Of a stretch of DNA of 64,000 bases, positions 1 through 13,983 are shown piece after piece. Position 1 is the first letter of the stretch. Every line of letters starts with the position of its first letter. Below the pieces are notes generated by a model. It was given only the letters and a program-made list of their open reading frames with translations, was not told the DNA's origin and ran no database searches. The stretch comes from Opisthorchis felineus (Eukaryota; Platyhelminthes; Trematoda; Opisthorchiida; Opisthorchiidae), in assembly GCA_004794785.1 (NCBI GenBank), contig SJOL01008668.1, positions 535,967-599,966 of the forward strand. The letters are read 5' to 3'. The translations under genes were made by a program, and so were the position numbers.

Positions 1-3000
1 TATGGAAGTACCGCATCAGCGGTAGCACAATGTACACGTGGACGGCAGATGAGCAGATGAAGGTTGATGCTTCGCATCATCCCATGAGATGGAGCAACAG
101 ATGTTAGACTTGATGCAGCTACCAAACGTCCAACGAAGTTGTAATTTCAAGATTCGATAAGCGTTAACTTCTACGCGATGGTCTATGACTGCCCCCCCAT
201 GGAAAAGTCCAATTACTCAATAATAATAATATGTGCCTGAAAAATTCAAGAGATGAATTTACTATGGATAGCACTGTCGTTAAGTCGCTTTTTATGGGCT
301 GAAATTGATGGATAGATGCATGACGCCAAATAAATCGCTACTGGGACTTCCGTTCAAGCCTTAGTCGGCGCGTTATGTCATCCACTGTAACACATTTTCA
401 TGGGGATCATGAAAAGTGATCATATTTGACCACGGTTGAATAAGAACCTTTAAGTTAGGAAAAGGCGAATTTGACTTCGTCAGGTTGTTAACTGCAATGT
501 TTTAAAACAGCAGAATGCATGTATTTACACATCATTATCAGTGTGTAATTCTGAGCAGTTCTGACTGGCAGACGAAACTATTAAGACCGCACTTGTCATC
601 AACCCCTAGAGTGTAGCGCTGTTTAGGTGCGGATTCAGCTGACTGTTGACATACGTATATACATACACATATGGTCATTTGGAAATATAGAAAACTGCCT
701 TCTTGAATGATCTTCAAATGACTGAGCATCCTGTATACGAAGAATTTTCGGAAAATCGGTACCTCACAAATGAGATAATCGAAAATAACTGGAAAAGTTT
801 CTCGAAAGTATTCTCGTCTAAAGGGTTGTTTCCCTCATCCTCCAGGGAATTCGCATTTTTGAAGGACAAATTTATTTAAAGCGTCATCTTTTCGCTGGGT
901 TATCTGCGGGTTTATCATTATTTACGATTTTGTTCTGAAAGACTGTTATTTATCGCGAATTCTGTTGCCACTTTTGCAGTGCAAAACCCGACTAATATAG
1001 TGAATAAACAGGCAAACAAAAAACGCCGCTCTTCTGGTGTGGACCTGCGATTTCCCAGCTGACGGATTAAAAGACAATGATTAATCCACGAATCTTCCAA
1101 GTAAGCCTTTGTCATCAGCCGGTGTTTTCATGTACAGTATCACCTTGCGCAGCCAATATTCGTCAAAGAAATGAGGCTTACTTAAAACAGAGATTTTCCG
1201 TCTCAATAAATAGTGTCTGTCCTTTCTGAACGTCTCCGGTGAAATTGTTGAATAGGTGAGTGTCTCTTCTCAAGAGTAGTTTGATTGTTTATCTCTGTCG
1301 GATACAATCTATCTTCAGACTTTGAAGCTGAGGATGATAAGACGAAATCGACTGTTCGATCGGTTGGTCTTGTTCTAGATGCGGTTTGTCGGTAAAATTT
1401 ACGGTCCAGTGGAAAATCTAACTGTTCCTATTCATTAGTTCCTTACACGGTCCTATGTATGGATAAATTCTGCGGTGACCTCAGAGAGACCTCATTAGTC
1501 TAGCTGCCACTTACATTCTGCACTTACCTGTGAATTGATGTTTTAATCGCATTGGCCTGATTATCCACTCATTTGAAAAGCACTTGAACCGTATGCGAAA
1601 AGATTATCTCTTGGTGTGGGAAGGGTATGCAATCATTTTGAGCTAGCCGAGAAAATCTGCGTTCATTCTAGCCAGGTTCCACTAATGTTTGTTGGTGCAA
1701 AACTATTTTTCAGCCCGCAATTTTCTAAGCGGATCACCAGAACCAGTGGTGGCACCCTTTTTTTCGTAAATTCAGTTCAACTGATCACTGCAGGACTGAT
1801 TACTGCAACCTGAAAGGGCGATATTTCTAATGTTTACGTCACATCTAAGTTTTTGAATGCATAATATTACATAAGTGCCAGTCAGTAACCAAGCTAAATC
1901 AATAATTCCGAAACGAGAGGACACTACATCTGACCTTTGGTCTGCAATCTCTCCTACCTTCCGGAACTCGTAGTTATTTTTTTTCAAGTGCGGTGACTTG
2001 AAGCAGTCGGTTTAATGCTGATGTCAGATCGAAAATATAAAGAAGCGTTGCACTACCAGAAGTGACGCCAAATTTATATTCACGGATCGCATAATATACT
2101 TTGTTGAATAAGTAAATGCTGTTACCAGTTTAATCCCAGTTGGGCTGTACGGCTTAAGTCCAATAAATGGGTGTAACTCAAGGTTTGTCCAGTGATATGG
2201 TGTTCTCATTAGTGCTCGACTTTGGTAGTGGTGGTTTTCAAATTAAAAAAACGAGACAAACTTTTAAAAATAGCCAGATGGCTGACAAGAGATCGGCAGA
2301 ATACACCTAAACAGCTACTCTTCATTCAAATGAGTTTTTAGATGGTCTTTTTTCATCTAGTCTCCTTTTCGTATATTTACGTGTTCTAACGAGTTAGCTG
2401 CGCATGATTCTGTTGTACCCAACCTGTGGCCAAAAAAATGAACAAATAATTTTGCTGCGGTGCTTCTGAACTTTCATTCGTCTATGGTTTTATAAGAGAG
2501 ATCTATGAAATGATATTTTTCATCGTCTTCATTCACTTATAAAATTCTAATATTCTCACCAACGTCTGCGTAAGTGATGCATGATAAACAATATAGTTAT
2601 AATAATTGTTCGTGGAATTTTCACTATTACTTCATAGCTCTTTGCCGATGTATACATTATTTCTTTGCGTCTTGGCCGAAACAGCAACTCAACCGTAAAG
2701 ATAACACAACTTCTCCCTTATTAGCGAATTGAACAAATCAAGCTTGATGTATCAATTTATCTTCGGAGCCTCGAGAATGTGGCTATGCTACACTGGTCTG
2801 TCGGGTTTTATAGGACTAGAGGAATGTGAGGTGAACGCTTTTAAACAGTTGTTTATTTTTGGAATCGCAGCCCCAAATTTCAGATCAGTCTATTATGTTG
2901 AATTTTTGAGCCTGTTGTGGAGTACGCCGTTGTAACTTCAAACATAATGAGGATGGTCAACCTTTAAAATTTCCCTTGTAATTCCCCGTTTGGTTCTTCC

Positions 3001-5460
3001 GAGTAACAGACAGGTTAAGCTCTTGAGACAGGGCCTGCATAGGCGGTAGTCATTTATATTGCCCCAAAAATTCACAAAACCACGGTGCCTATTACTTTCA
3101 GAGCGAGATCAAACATCAAAGGTTGTAGTAGATGCAGTGAAAAAGCTGCAGATTTTGAATTACTTTCGGTAGTTACTGATTTCTTAATTTCAAAAATGCC
3201 GCCGGGGAAAAGAAATATGAACACAAAAAATACTGAGGGGCTCCACTTTGAGACTAGCGAAAGGAAGTAGTTGCCATATAATTCGAGACATCACGCGAAA
3301 CACCTGCTAACAGTCTTCAGTCTAACTTCACGAGGGTAAGAAATTATTTCCCTGTGAATCAGATATAGCTGCGTCCCCAGAGTTTTTATTATCTCCCATC
3401 GTTAGCTAGCACTTTCCGGGAAAGATGGATTTCAATCCGCCATTTCAGTTTATCTTTTGAGGGGAACATTAAAGTATAGGGCTTTGTAAATGTAGTTTAC
3501 AGACAGTCACAGTCTAAAGCGGACCGTGGGATCCACCTGTTTTTTGCGGTTTTAGTGCTCACGCTAATCAGCCGAACATCTGATCGTTCACATCATGCTG
3601 AGTTCCAATGTAGCAGCATGCTGGCGTTTTACCCGGTAGCTGTCACGTAATGCAACCAAAGGGAAACGGCCTACTGCCAAGGCACCATGGGAAAATGCAT
3701 CAGGTTAGTAATATCCATTAGCCGTAAAATAATTCATTCTAATGTGAAATTGTAATGTAACTTATATGCATCTAACTTATGCCATCTAAAGGGCGTAATC
3801 CACGCTGTCTATTTTAGAATGTGATCTCACACGGGCGATACACTACCAGTGGAATAGAGCCTAAAGGTACCTAACTCAGTGCCAAGTTCTGACTTAATAT
3901 TGCTGATTTAAAGCGGCGCTTAGACTCACATTAGCAACCTGTTTATTGAACTTAGTCAGCAGTAAGTTCGTAATTTATGACTTCCAAGAGATTCACAGGA
4001 ACTCTGACATTTTCACCCAATATGCGTGAGTGCATAGCACTAAACGAGGTTTCATATTAATTGTTTGACATTTGTGGTTACATTCTCCCTTTTATATAAT
4101 TGAATACAACTTAAGATAAGTAATTTAAAACGCATCGGAGATCTTGTTTGCCTGTGTTCAACACACCGTTTGTTTTGATATACAGTGGAGGAAGACTACT
4201 TGCCATCCAGAATCAACACACCAAAAGTGGTGTCGAACGAAATAGTCCTTCATTACTCTAGTTGCGGAAGTTCTACCGCGCATGGGCCCTTGAAGAAAAT
4301 GATCACGTTTTCAAAATTGTCCGAACGCAAGTCTTTCACGGCAAATATTTTATTCTGCTACTTGGGTTTTGGAAATTTTAAACGGTTTTGACAGGTATTC
4401 CATGTTTTAGGATGCAACCAACCAACACCTGGTCAAGTGGAGTGCTGGATTAAAACCGTACCAATAATGAATAACTCTCTGCGTCTGATAGAACAAATTT
4501 CGTAATTCGTTGCTTCGCGCACATATCATCGCTTATTTAGGCTTATTCACTCAAGCCTCATCTCAAGTGAATACATTTAGCTGTTTCGGATTTCGAAGCC
4601 ATGCTTCTCATAGTTCATGGTTATTACAATGCAGCAGTTAATGTTGCTGACCATTCTATTGCTAACGTGATATGTTATGTGTGATTTCTGCTTAAAAGGG
4701 ACCCTGCAAATGCAAAGCGTGATTTTTTTAACGGTATAAAACCAGAATGCGTTTGGTTCAGAAAATTCTGCTGCTGTTTAGTTTTTACTGAGAATCACCT
4801 GACACCTTAAGGGAATCGTGCGTCAATAATCCTGTAGTTTTTTAGGAACCCTGGCTGCTACTCGTTGTGTTTTGCAAGAAATCAGTATAAAATGGGGATT
4901 TTTATTCTGGATGTGTTAGTTAACGTCGATGTACACCGGGGATACTGTAAATATGTGACGTTTTGGCGTAAAGTTTTGCGGAAGTATTTAAAAAATCTAG
5001 AGCTGAATAACTTACCGGGTATACACACACAGGTATGTGTAAATAGCAATAAGAGGTCTCGTTTAGAGGCACATCTCTATTTGAAAAGTTGAATCTTCCG
5101 TCAAACCAATAGGTCTTGAAGAAAATAGTTTATTTTGGAGAGACATGTAAGTTCAGTTGCCCCTGAGTCTGTTGTCTTCATTTGAGCTCCCTGAAAACTT
5201 ACAACGACCACTAGCGATGGAACGTGTATTTTGAGCAATGTTTCATTGACTTACTCAAGTAGTGGGAGTTCTATTGTGGATAATATTCCATGCTGCTGCG
5301 GGCTGCAACTTACACTTCTGTCTCTTTTAAATCTCCGTAGTCAAACATCAGTCCTTTGTATCACCTAAGAAACCTACGACAAACTAACATTCCAATACAG
5401 AGTAAAATACAACATTTTACTTGTCATGATGTGATGTTTATGTCCACTAAAATCTAATTG
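1..5460. other. Unannotated non-coding DNA
   Basis: I see no gene. All open frames are 75 codons or shorter, scattered over both strands, and none shows a recognisable domain, signal peptide or repeat. Base composition is AT-rich with many T and A runs. A short exon of an intron-rich gene could hide here and I could not recognise it by eye. Confidence 0.6.
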
Positions 5461-5830
5461 TTTGACATGTGCACGGAGGCTAGTCCTTCATCCTGATGAA
5501 CCTAGACCCCAAATGAGAGATTTTGACGAAAGTTATCAAAGGAGAGGGAGCCAGTGCGGTCGTGTGACTGGAGCCTTTGAGACAAAGTATCAGGCATCAA
5601 CGGCTCTCAGACTATGCAGTCAGCGCTCATAGATTCTGTGAATGCACCCCAACTTGGGCGGGGAGCCCGAAAGTTTAGAAAGCTTCACGGCAGAAATGAC
5701 AGCCACAGACCTACAATGTGCACACCTCGTGGCACCAAAACGTCATCTTACTGACCTAGCTACCTTAAGGAAAATCGCCCTAGCCTTTGAGAGACGTTTG
5801 CGAGAATCGGGTTAGAAAACGTACGGAAAT
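5461..5830. other. GC-richer block with a hammerhead-like core
   Basis: This stretch is visibly less AT-rich than its flanks and has no long open frame. It contains CTGATGA at 5,493-5,499, CCCAAAT nearby and GACGAAA ending at 5,531. Those are the conserved blocks of hammerhead ribozymes carried by some flatworm SINEs and Penelope-like elements. The left and right arms of stem II are not evident and the spacing is too long, so this may be a dead copy or chance. It could also be part of an unrecognised repeat. Confidence 0.2.
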
Positions 5831-8800
5831 GTCACAGGTCAGTTGGTGAAAATATAATTTTCAGCTGCAGTTACAGATGCAAAAATATTGAAAAAAGCAT
5901 ATTAATTAACAAGAAAATAGTGTTCATCCGCCTTTGGTTGTCAGAAGGAATTTCCCCACTATATACGTGCACACTACTCCTAAAGTGACGTAAAATGAAC
6001 ACTATCAGCAGAGTTCTGATAATAAGTGGGCACATGTGATGCGCAGGTTTGGAATTCACGGAAGGCTTGAGGAACAAAAAGAGTGTGCAAACTCTTGCTG
6101 CCAGGAAAAGCATAGACGACTTCACGAAATGACACAGTCGGATGACTATGGCGTTAGCTGTTATTTTCCCAGCGACTGCGCATCTGGCTTTCCACTTAAA
6201 GAGTATGAAGTGACTTGCTCGGGGGAAGTGCAAACAAGATAAGTATATCTTTTACCACGAATTGCCTCTGTTGGATGTTCTGAAAGACGACGTTTCGAAG
6301 AGCTTGGGTGGTCGTTTCACCCCTGCGAATGCTTTGTCTTTAAATAAGTTCAACATCCAGCGATTCTTGACTAGTAAAATGATAAATCCCTTCTATTCGT
6401 CCGAAAAATACGCAAAATTAATGTGATTTGACAGGCGGTTTAATCTTGGTGAACGACGGGGACAGGCTTATCCTGATTCCTTCAAATGGCAGCCGAATAC
6501 ACAATTTTTCGGATTTGCATAAAATTATACTCGTTGTTTGTTTGGAGGAACAATCTTTGAAATGATTAAACTCCATATAGTTTTCGCACGACGTGACCAG
6601 CATGTTCCGAGAAGCTAATATACATGTAGACCGGATCCTACCCCAAGAGGCTGAAATGCTCGTTGCAGTGCCAATAGATCTCGCCATGATTTAGTCCATT
6701 AGTCTACTCTCTGCGGTACACATCCTTTATGATCCATGTAAACGTCCTTTCAGCATTCAGGACCATCCTTTTATCAACATCTAAAAGGCGTTTGATAGTG
6801 GCATAGGACAGAAAATAAACTTCATGTTCGGTATCCTGTTGATGAATCAGCATTCACTGTTAAACTAAGCACTCTTAAGTAGAATATTTTCTAGAACTAA
6901 GAAGGCACAGTTTAATTCGGGTGATGCGTCAGTACCCCTTTTACTGAGTTTATAACATACGCGTTTCTCCCTTTTGACGAAGCTCGTACATTGTGGATGA
7001 TCACTATTGGTATAATTTAAGCTGAGTTGTCCTGCTGAGTTACCCTTCTGAGGATACCGATAATCTATTTTATTATTAAGACTCCTGAGATGGGTCTTAC
7101 TGAAGTAAGGCGGCCAGGGTAACAAATATACGTATGGCCTCTGAAGGTTGCTATAGCATGGAATCCCAAAACAGAATATTAGTTAATGATATTTCACCAA
7201 TATCCCACCTTTAAAGCATTTGTTATGAATTTGCACAGGGAACCGTTTTGAGCGACCTTTTTACTAGAGCTTTATTCACCCTTACAAATTGACGTTTGCA
7301 CAGAATGACCATCGTAATTGCTTTAACCCACTCAGAGGAGACTTTTTCCAGAAAAACCAGCTTTGACCAGCGTTCACAAATTGGCTCTTCAAAGTGTGCT
7401 GAAAATATGGTACGGTTGGCATTCAATTTGTCGTATTTGGCGCAGGATATAACTGATATGCTTTACTCAAGTAAGGTAGACTTACAGTCCATAGGGACCT
7501 CCGTTGGAGAGTGTGCAATATGGCATCTCCAAATTTGGTCTTCCTTGACGATGATGACGTCGGTAGGCTTGCGATACCTGCGATCATCAGTAGTACAGGT
7601 AATTTAATCAACACGAAGGGTTGCAATGCAGTTGTAAACCACTCTGGGTCCAAAATCTGTCCTAAATCTGATATAACTAAGGTTTGACATGTTATACCGC
7701 ATCAGTACGTCAGTGGTGAAATTTCGTTTGTTGTTTGTGATTAGGTAGTTGGTCTAATTGGTGGTGACAGTTGTGGGGGATGAGGGTGGACCTCAAAACA
7801 GGGTGATTGTAATAATGTAGGCCAAAACTGTGACGCAGTATTCTCGGCATATCGGTCTATACTTATTACATAAAAGTGTATATTACCTTTTTATCGAAAC
7901 TCAATGTGGCTGATGTTAGAATATGACTACTCTTGAAATAAATGGTAAGCTGAGCGCCTTACGAAAAGCATTTGCATATGGACAAATTTGGTACAAACGT
8001 TTTTATTCACCACAAGTTTATCTTTCAGATATAAGAAATATTTGGTGCTGATGGAAAAGGAAATGGGCAATATAAGTGATTGGGCGTGAGTATGAGTCTA
8101 AAGCCAGCACACCGCTTTTATTTTGGGGATAGCTGTATTACTTGCACGTGCGTATAGAAATAAAGGCATATTGATTTATGTCGGGGGTCATTATTCAAGA
8201 ACTCTGTCCCCATAATAGACGCTAATGGCTCAAAAAACAACGACCCCATTAAGCTGTTAGTGCACTGTAGATTTCGAAAGTCTCGAAAACCCCTATACTA
8301 AATGTTAGCAAATCTAGTTTTGCCAAATCTATATGCCAATCAAATTGCATGGTGTAGGCCTTGAAGTTGACAAAGGAAATCTACTCGGGGACAGTGCACT
8401 TGCTAACTTGTCACAAATACAGACTGAATAGAACTGAACACAAACTGTACATTTTCAAATGCGTACAAGCCCAGGTTTTAGGTACCGATCTTCCGTAAAT
8501 GCTAAATTAAAGCTATTGAAATACTTACGAATGATAGCACAGAATACGGTCAAATAATAGAGCAAAACAGTATTTCAGCTAAAGATACATATTAGCAATT
8601 TTTGCCAGAGATTAATAAGGAGATTAGGAATACTATCACTTGAGAATGAAAAGTGAAGGGTGCCTATGGAGGATGGAAAAAACACAAATGGTCCGTTGTT
8701 TTATCGGGAGAATTCTTTCGGAAACACTGGAACTGACTAAGGAGTTTTTTAGTTCAGCTCACGCTACTGATTCGCTTTTTCGCTACTTGTTTGGTAAGCC

Positions 8801-11800
8801 ATTCGTGTCTCGTCTCTGATAGTTAAGGTTAGTTGGTTTTATTCCGTGTATCTACAGAAGTACCCTGGAGTTGCCGTTATTGGTACAAACATCGAGGGCT
8901 TATTTTACATAATATATAAGTATATTCTACGGCTACAACGATGATTTTTCAACAATAGCTACCATTGAAAATGAGCTCGTTTTTCGAACATCTTTTCCTC
9001 CAATAGCAGAAATTACTCATCTGCATGATTAATGGACTAAAACCTATTTTACATGTTGCTTATTGATGCTTAAAAGAATACAGACAAGCCACAAAATGTA
9101 TGGAGCATTCGTTTTATAAGTAGCAGCATTCTGCCGAGCGACAAATTGTGCCCAGTCGCGAGGTCACCGGAGATGTTCAAGCCGGTTTAACAAGTGACAA
9201 CTTATAAAGACAGCTCCTTACATATATCATCTCGCAATTATTGTGTTCAATGTCTTAAGCCTTACTTTCAGTTGCTTATTCGACACAAAGTCGCCAAATA
9301 TATGTACGGTTTTTGAATTTTGTGAAGGGTACGAATTATTCCTAAAGTACTAATGCACGCACATTGTTAATCCTTCCAAGAAGTATCTTTCGGTAATTCC
9401 CTACGACAACAAATTCACTGGTTCAAACAGGCAGACCAGTATTACTTATCTGACCTACCGTTTTGATCCTTGTCTATCAGTTACTAAAACCCTTACACTA
9501 AAATAATCTCGTTTGGCGCTAAGTGGGAAAGCGCCACATTCGAATTGGGACTCGACAATTCAGACACTTTCAAAGTGTGTTTGCGGAATTACTGCAACGC
9601 GATGGTGTTACATTGCAAATGTCTAATGTTCTAGTCGAGGAACAGCCGAGGATATGTTTTATAGTTGAGGAATGGGAGGACGAAATCTGAGTCCAGCGCT
9701 TTCCACCTTCGGTGTGGACACACTACAATGACTACGCTATAGCAAGTGTAGGACTGCTCGGGCGAAAGTGGGATGATTGTGAGTTCGACGAATCCCGCTA
9801 CCACTTGCCAAAAATTATGTAGATTCTTACGCTGGCTCCAAATAAACAATAACCAATACATCCAGGGACATTTTGTTGCGCATTTCATTATAAAGGGGAA
9901 ATGAAAACTGTTGTGCACACTCCCAACAACAAAAATTAGTTTAGCATCAATGTAAAAGTAAATGTCAATAATTCTCGCTTGATTTTAGTGTACAGAGATT
10001 ATGCACAATCGTTAGACAGCTTACAAACATGCTTCTTAAATGGGGGGTTCAGCTATACGGAGCTACCAAAATCTATTTTTCAGGTGCTTTACGAATGCAT
10101 GAAGCCGGGATTGTGGGATCAGCGCAGTTCCCTTTAGTCGGTGGCACATATTTATTCGAAACATACAGCAAATAACTGATCCACATGTTCTATTTTAAAA
10201 ACATCGAGTAACATAAGTCTATACGTCTTTAAAAATCTCCTCATGATCCCTGCGCACATTTCTGATAAACTAAGCGTCTACTGTATTTTCCATCACTAAA
10301 ATTCCAATTCATTTCTAAATATCAACTTGTACAAAGACTCACCTTGTATTTCTATGATAAAAATCCTAGCACAGACAGATTAAAGCGTTATTAGTTCGGC
10401 CGTGCCCATGCACCTTGTCTGTCTGATCCCTATCCGACAGTTGTTCCTTTTATTTGTGCAAAACACAAGGAAATTGCCCACTAACACCCAATAACATTGC
10501 TGCGTCAACTTATCCAATCAGCTTAGATTTCGTAGTGATGAGGAGTCTATTACGGCAAGCAATGAGAAGGAAAATCTAAGCCCAAGCTAGTCGTCACTGA
10601 TGAACTAGGACGAACGCTATTGTGGCCTCTTATTCATGGGTCAGAAGTGCATAACAAAATGTTCTTCTGCTCTCGTATTCTCGCAAACACTATTAAATTC
10701 ATCGTACTTCACTCGACAAATGTCTAGTTTGCCATGTTTGTTGTAACTACATTTCACAACCATTTCTAGATAAAATACCTGGTGTTATTAATCGTGGCTG
10801 CAAAGAGTAAAAAAATGGCTCTATACAATGCAAGGAAAGTTTAAAAAATCATGTCCACCAATTTTCACACATCGATATATCCAGACAAAACACGTCTTCT
10901 AAATGATTTTGTACAAACTAGGTTGCAATACCCTACAAATGTATTTTTGTAAAATAACGCTATTTCTTACGGCGCTTTCGTCGCTCAGATTAGTACCCGT
11001 ACTGAAAAGTTTGAATGTTTGACACTATCATTTGTGCACTGGCCGGGAGTTGCAGTTTGAACCATTTTGGTTTACATTCCTTAGGACATCTGATGGGAAA
11101 AGAAGGTTTGTCGACAAATGCTATGAGTGCAACGAAGTGCTCCACGGATAATCCGCGCGCATGTGATATAATTTGCCATTGGAAGCCGGTTTGTTAGGAC
11201 TAAGTGCAAAAACAAATGGAACACGATGCTCCGTGTATTTCGTTGAGAAAAATATATGAGGCCGATTTTGGTAGCTGTGTTAGGACCTAGTGAAGTGTTC
11301 TGCCACTACACGGTAGCCAGCTTCATCCAGTCCAAAAATTACGGTAATGCTCGCACTATGAAGGACTGACCCCTCTCACACAAATAAGGTCCACACAATA
11401 AAATTCACACATATTACAGTTTAATGCAATAAAATTAATTCTCAATTGCTTGGTGCATATAATCCCCTGTTTTTCAACATAGTGTTTTAGTATGAATGTT
11501 GCGTGTGCCCAAGTGATACAAGTTGAAGGAAGAAACCGCGAGAAAGAATTAATTTCTAGAAAAGCTTGCTTCTTTTGGTGACAATTTTGCATCACACCTG
11601 ATGTTTGGATCCGAACTAGTGATTAAGCTCAGTGATGCCACGGTGCAACCCCATTAAGACATGAATTTAACCTTCTGGCCTAATACGGATTGTTGGCTTT
11701 TAAGTCACTCTCTTACTGACAGCCTTCCTCTCTTCGTCGTGCAAGTATTCTCCAAAGTCTGCAGTAAGCATTGACAGCTCGAGCTATGCTCGTGTTATAG

Positions 11801-13880
11801 CATGTTCTTGGCCATACAAGGACTCCAACCCAGGCGTATTGAGACGACTTCATTTAAAACATCAGATCAAAATGTCTCCGCTCTTTCTCATGTTTAACGA
11901 CCTACCGCTGTCCTGCACACTATACTTTGAGTTTATCAACCTACTTATTATTTGGGTTACGTGCGCAACTACTAAGGCGTGATTCAGAAAGACTTTTCAC
12001 CCTAGCCGGCGGTGATAAAGTGTTCACATATAAGAATGGTTTTCTTCATTCTCATAACCGTAGGTAGCTGAATCCTCCGTGCACGCGCAAGAGGATTATA
12101 ATCCTAGAGGTGCTCAAAACTTTCAGACGGAACCACTCACCGACTCCATCTTTAATGCCCTCCATTTCGAGTCGTTTCCAAATAGGTACCACTAACCAGT
12201 ATACTCTTCATTTATAACAACCATGATTCAAGCACATTGTTCCCAAAATTCTTTTCCTCTAATGCAGAAAGAATATTAATCATTTGGGCATAACTCCCAG
12301 GTCAAGGACCAATTTTTATTATTCTGACGGCATTTGCCGAATGTTCGGTTCAGCTAGCAATGACCCTGCTGTAACTAAATAAATCCAGCGGATGTAATGA
12401 CGTTTACCAAGGTAACAAAATCCCTATACAATTACTTCCGTAATAGGAGAGAAAAGTGGCGTCCAAAGCAAAAACAAGCTGAAATCTAGGAAATTACTTC
12501 TGATTCTGAGAAGCAGATATTGAAGTCCATAGAACCCTAGTTATCTAAACCCGAAAATATCTTGCCGGATTGGCAGGTAGCATTAGCCTGTCCTGGAAAA
12601 GGTTTTACTTATTCGCAATAAGCGGGTTTCTAATCACTAACATTATCACGATCGATAACAACACGATAGATAGTTCAGTATCACTCAGGAACATACTTCT
12701 GCCGTAGGCTTACTTTCCGTGGCTAATTTTACTTCCATTGGACAGTGCAGTTATAACACCCGGAACTTCTACCAATGAGAAACGTTCGTTTTGTTGACTC
12801 AGCAAACTTGTAGTTTTTTTCGGCTGATAGAAAGCACAAAAATCTTGATTGAACCTGAATTGTGCTGACCACAAATGATGAATATCGGTGCACAAACATG
12901 CAGACACGTTACACACGGTTAAATTCCTTCATGTGAAACTTATGTATTCAAGATGTCATACCCTGGGCCCCCATCTTTCCTTCCGACCTTTAGTAAGCAC
13001 TGTGAAGGACTCATATCACGACAGCTGCAGCCGAAAACAACTTACCGGTATTGCGTATGAAATCAACAGTTTTCTTCCATACCGCCCACTCTACGACATT
13101 AAACTTTAAAATTACGGAGGTACTCAAGGATCTGTCAGATGTTTAGGTGGGTCGGCACGCCAAATTCGAGCCAATACACGATATTATTTCGAGACAAAAC
13201 ATCTGGTTTTAAGAAGATTTGTTTGCGGCCGTACAAATGACAGAGTAGTAACTTTACCTACCTCAGTTACACTAACAAAAGGTCCAGTGGTGTTCTTCAC
13301 CTCATCGCGTACTTACATACCTCATACACGGGCTATCCACTCTGGCTTCAGTTACCATGGTAACAAAATGGGGTTCTCAGCGAAAATCTCCAATAAAAGC
13401 ACCTCAAATCTGGCCACACTGCGGGAGCGATTTTATCAACAAATGAACTGCGCGGCCTCACAGGCATGCCATATATCTCATTGCTTTTCTTCAGAATCAC
13501 TGTGGTTGGTATAGCTTATTGTTAAACCATTATTAGCACTGGGCTTATATTGCCGCAAGGCGCTAACCTGAACCCAAAGGGAGCGTACCTTAACCACAGG
13601 CCAACTCAATGGCCACGTTTTTTTCATTTGCGTCACCCTTCCAAAAAATCAATACCCCATAGTCCTCTGCTTCTCGTTGTGTTAAATTCAGCGTTTAAGA
13701 AAAAATAATGTCAATGTCCTTGCATCTTGTTCTGATTCGTAAGCTGACTGTAAGAATAAACCTTGTGCAAACTTCGGTAACCCTGGCAATCCTTCGATAT
13801 CAAGTCATATCATGACCTGGTGTAGGTTGATTATCAGGTTAATGGTGATATTTCTGAACACAAAGTATGCGGTATTGTCA
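5831..13880. other. Unannotated non-coding DNA
   Basis: No gene is recognisable. The largest open frame (5,871-6,233, minus strand, 120 codons) is rich in Leu, Phe, Ile and His without a domain pattern, and a 68-codon frame overlaps it on the other strand, so neither is convincing. Another frame near 7,510-7,690 on the plus strand carries a run of four Asp codons but matches no family I know. A second, incomplete hammerhead-like motif lies at 10,597-10,614. Confidence 0.55.
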
Positions 13881-13983
13881 CCAAAACCGGACAAAAGGAT
13901 ATAGCAACGCGTGAGCTGCTGATAAGCATTATCGCGTTGCACCCCCAAAATACTTTTATCCTATATTTTTGTTTTGTTTTTGG
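13881..13983. repeat. Imperfect foldback (MITE-like stem-loop)
   Basis: GCAACGCG at 13,904-13,911 is answered by its exact complement CGCGTTGC at 13,933-13,940. Outside these arms, the left flank (13,881-13,903) carries CCAAAA, ACAAAA and ATATAG blocks. They reappear in the same order in the complement of the right flank (13,941-13,983), which has an extra stretch of roughly 20 bases. The loop holds a second small hairpin, GATAA/TTATC, at 13,921-13,933. This is what an old palindromic miniature element or foldback would leave, though a chance AT-rich symmetry around a true 8-bp repeat is possible. No terminal duplication was found. Confidence 0.4.

Noticed and set aside
5871..6233. 120-codon minus-strand frame as a membrane protein
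   Set aside because: Hydrophobic residues are spread without clear membrane segments, a plus-strand frame overlaps it, and nothing supports coding.
7510..7690. Plus-strand exon with four consecutive Asp codons
   Set aside because: It looked like an RT or kinase active site at first, but the flanking residues match neither, and the frame has no start or clear splice sites.
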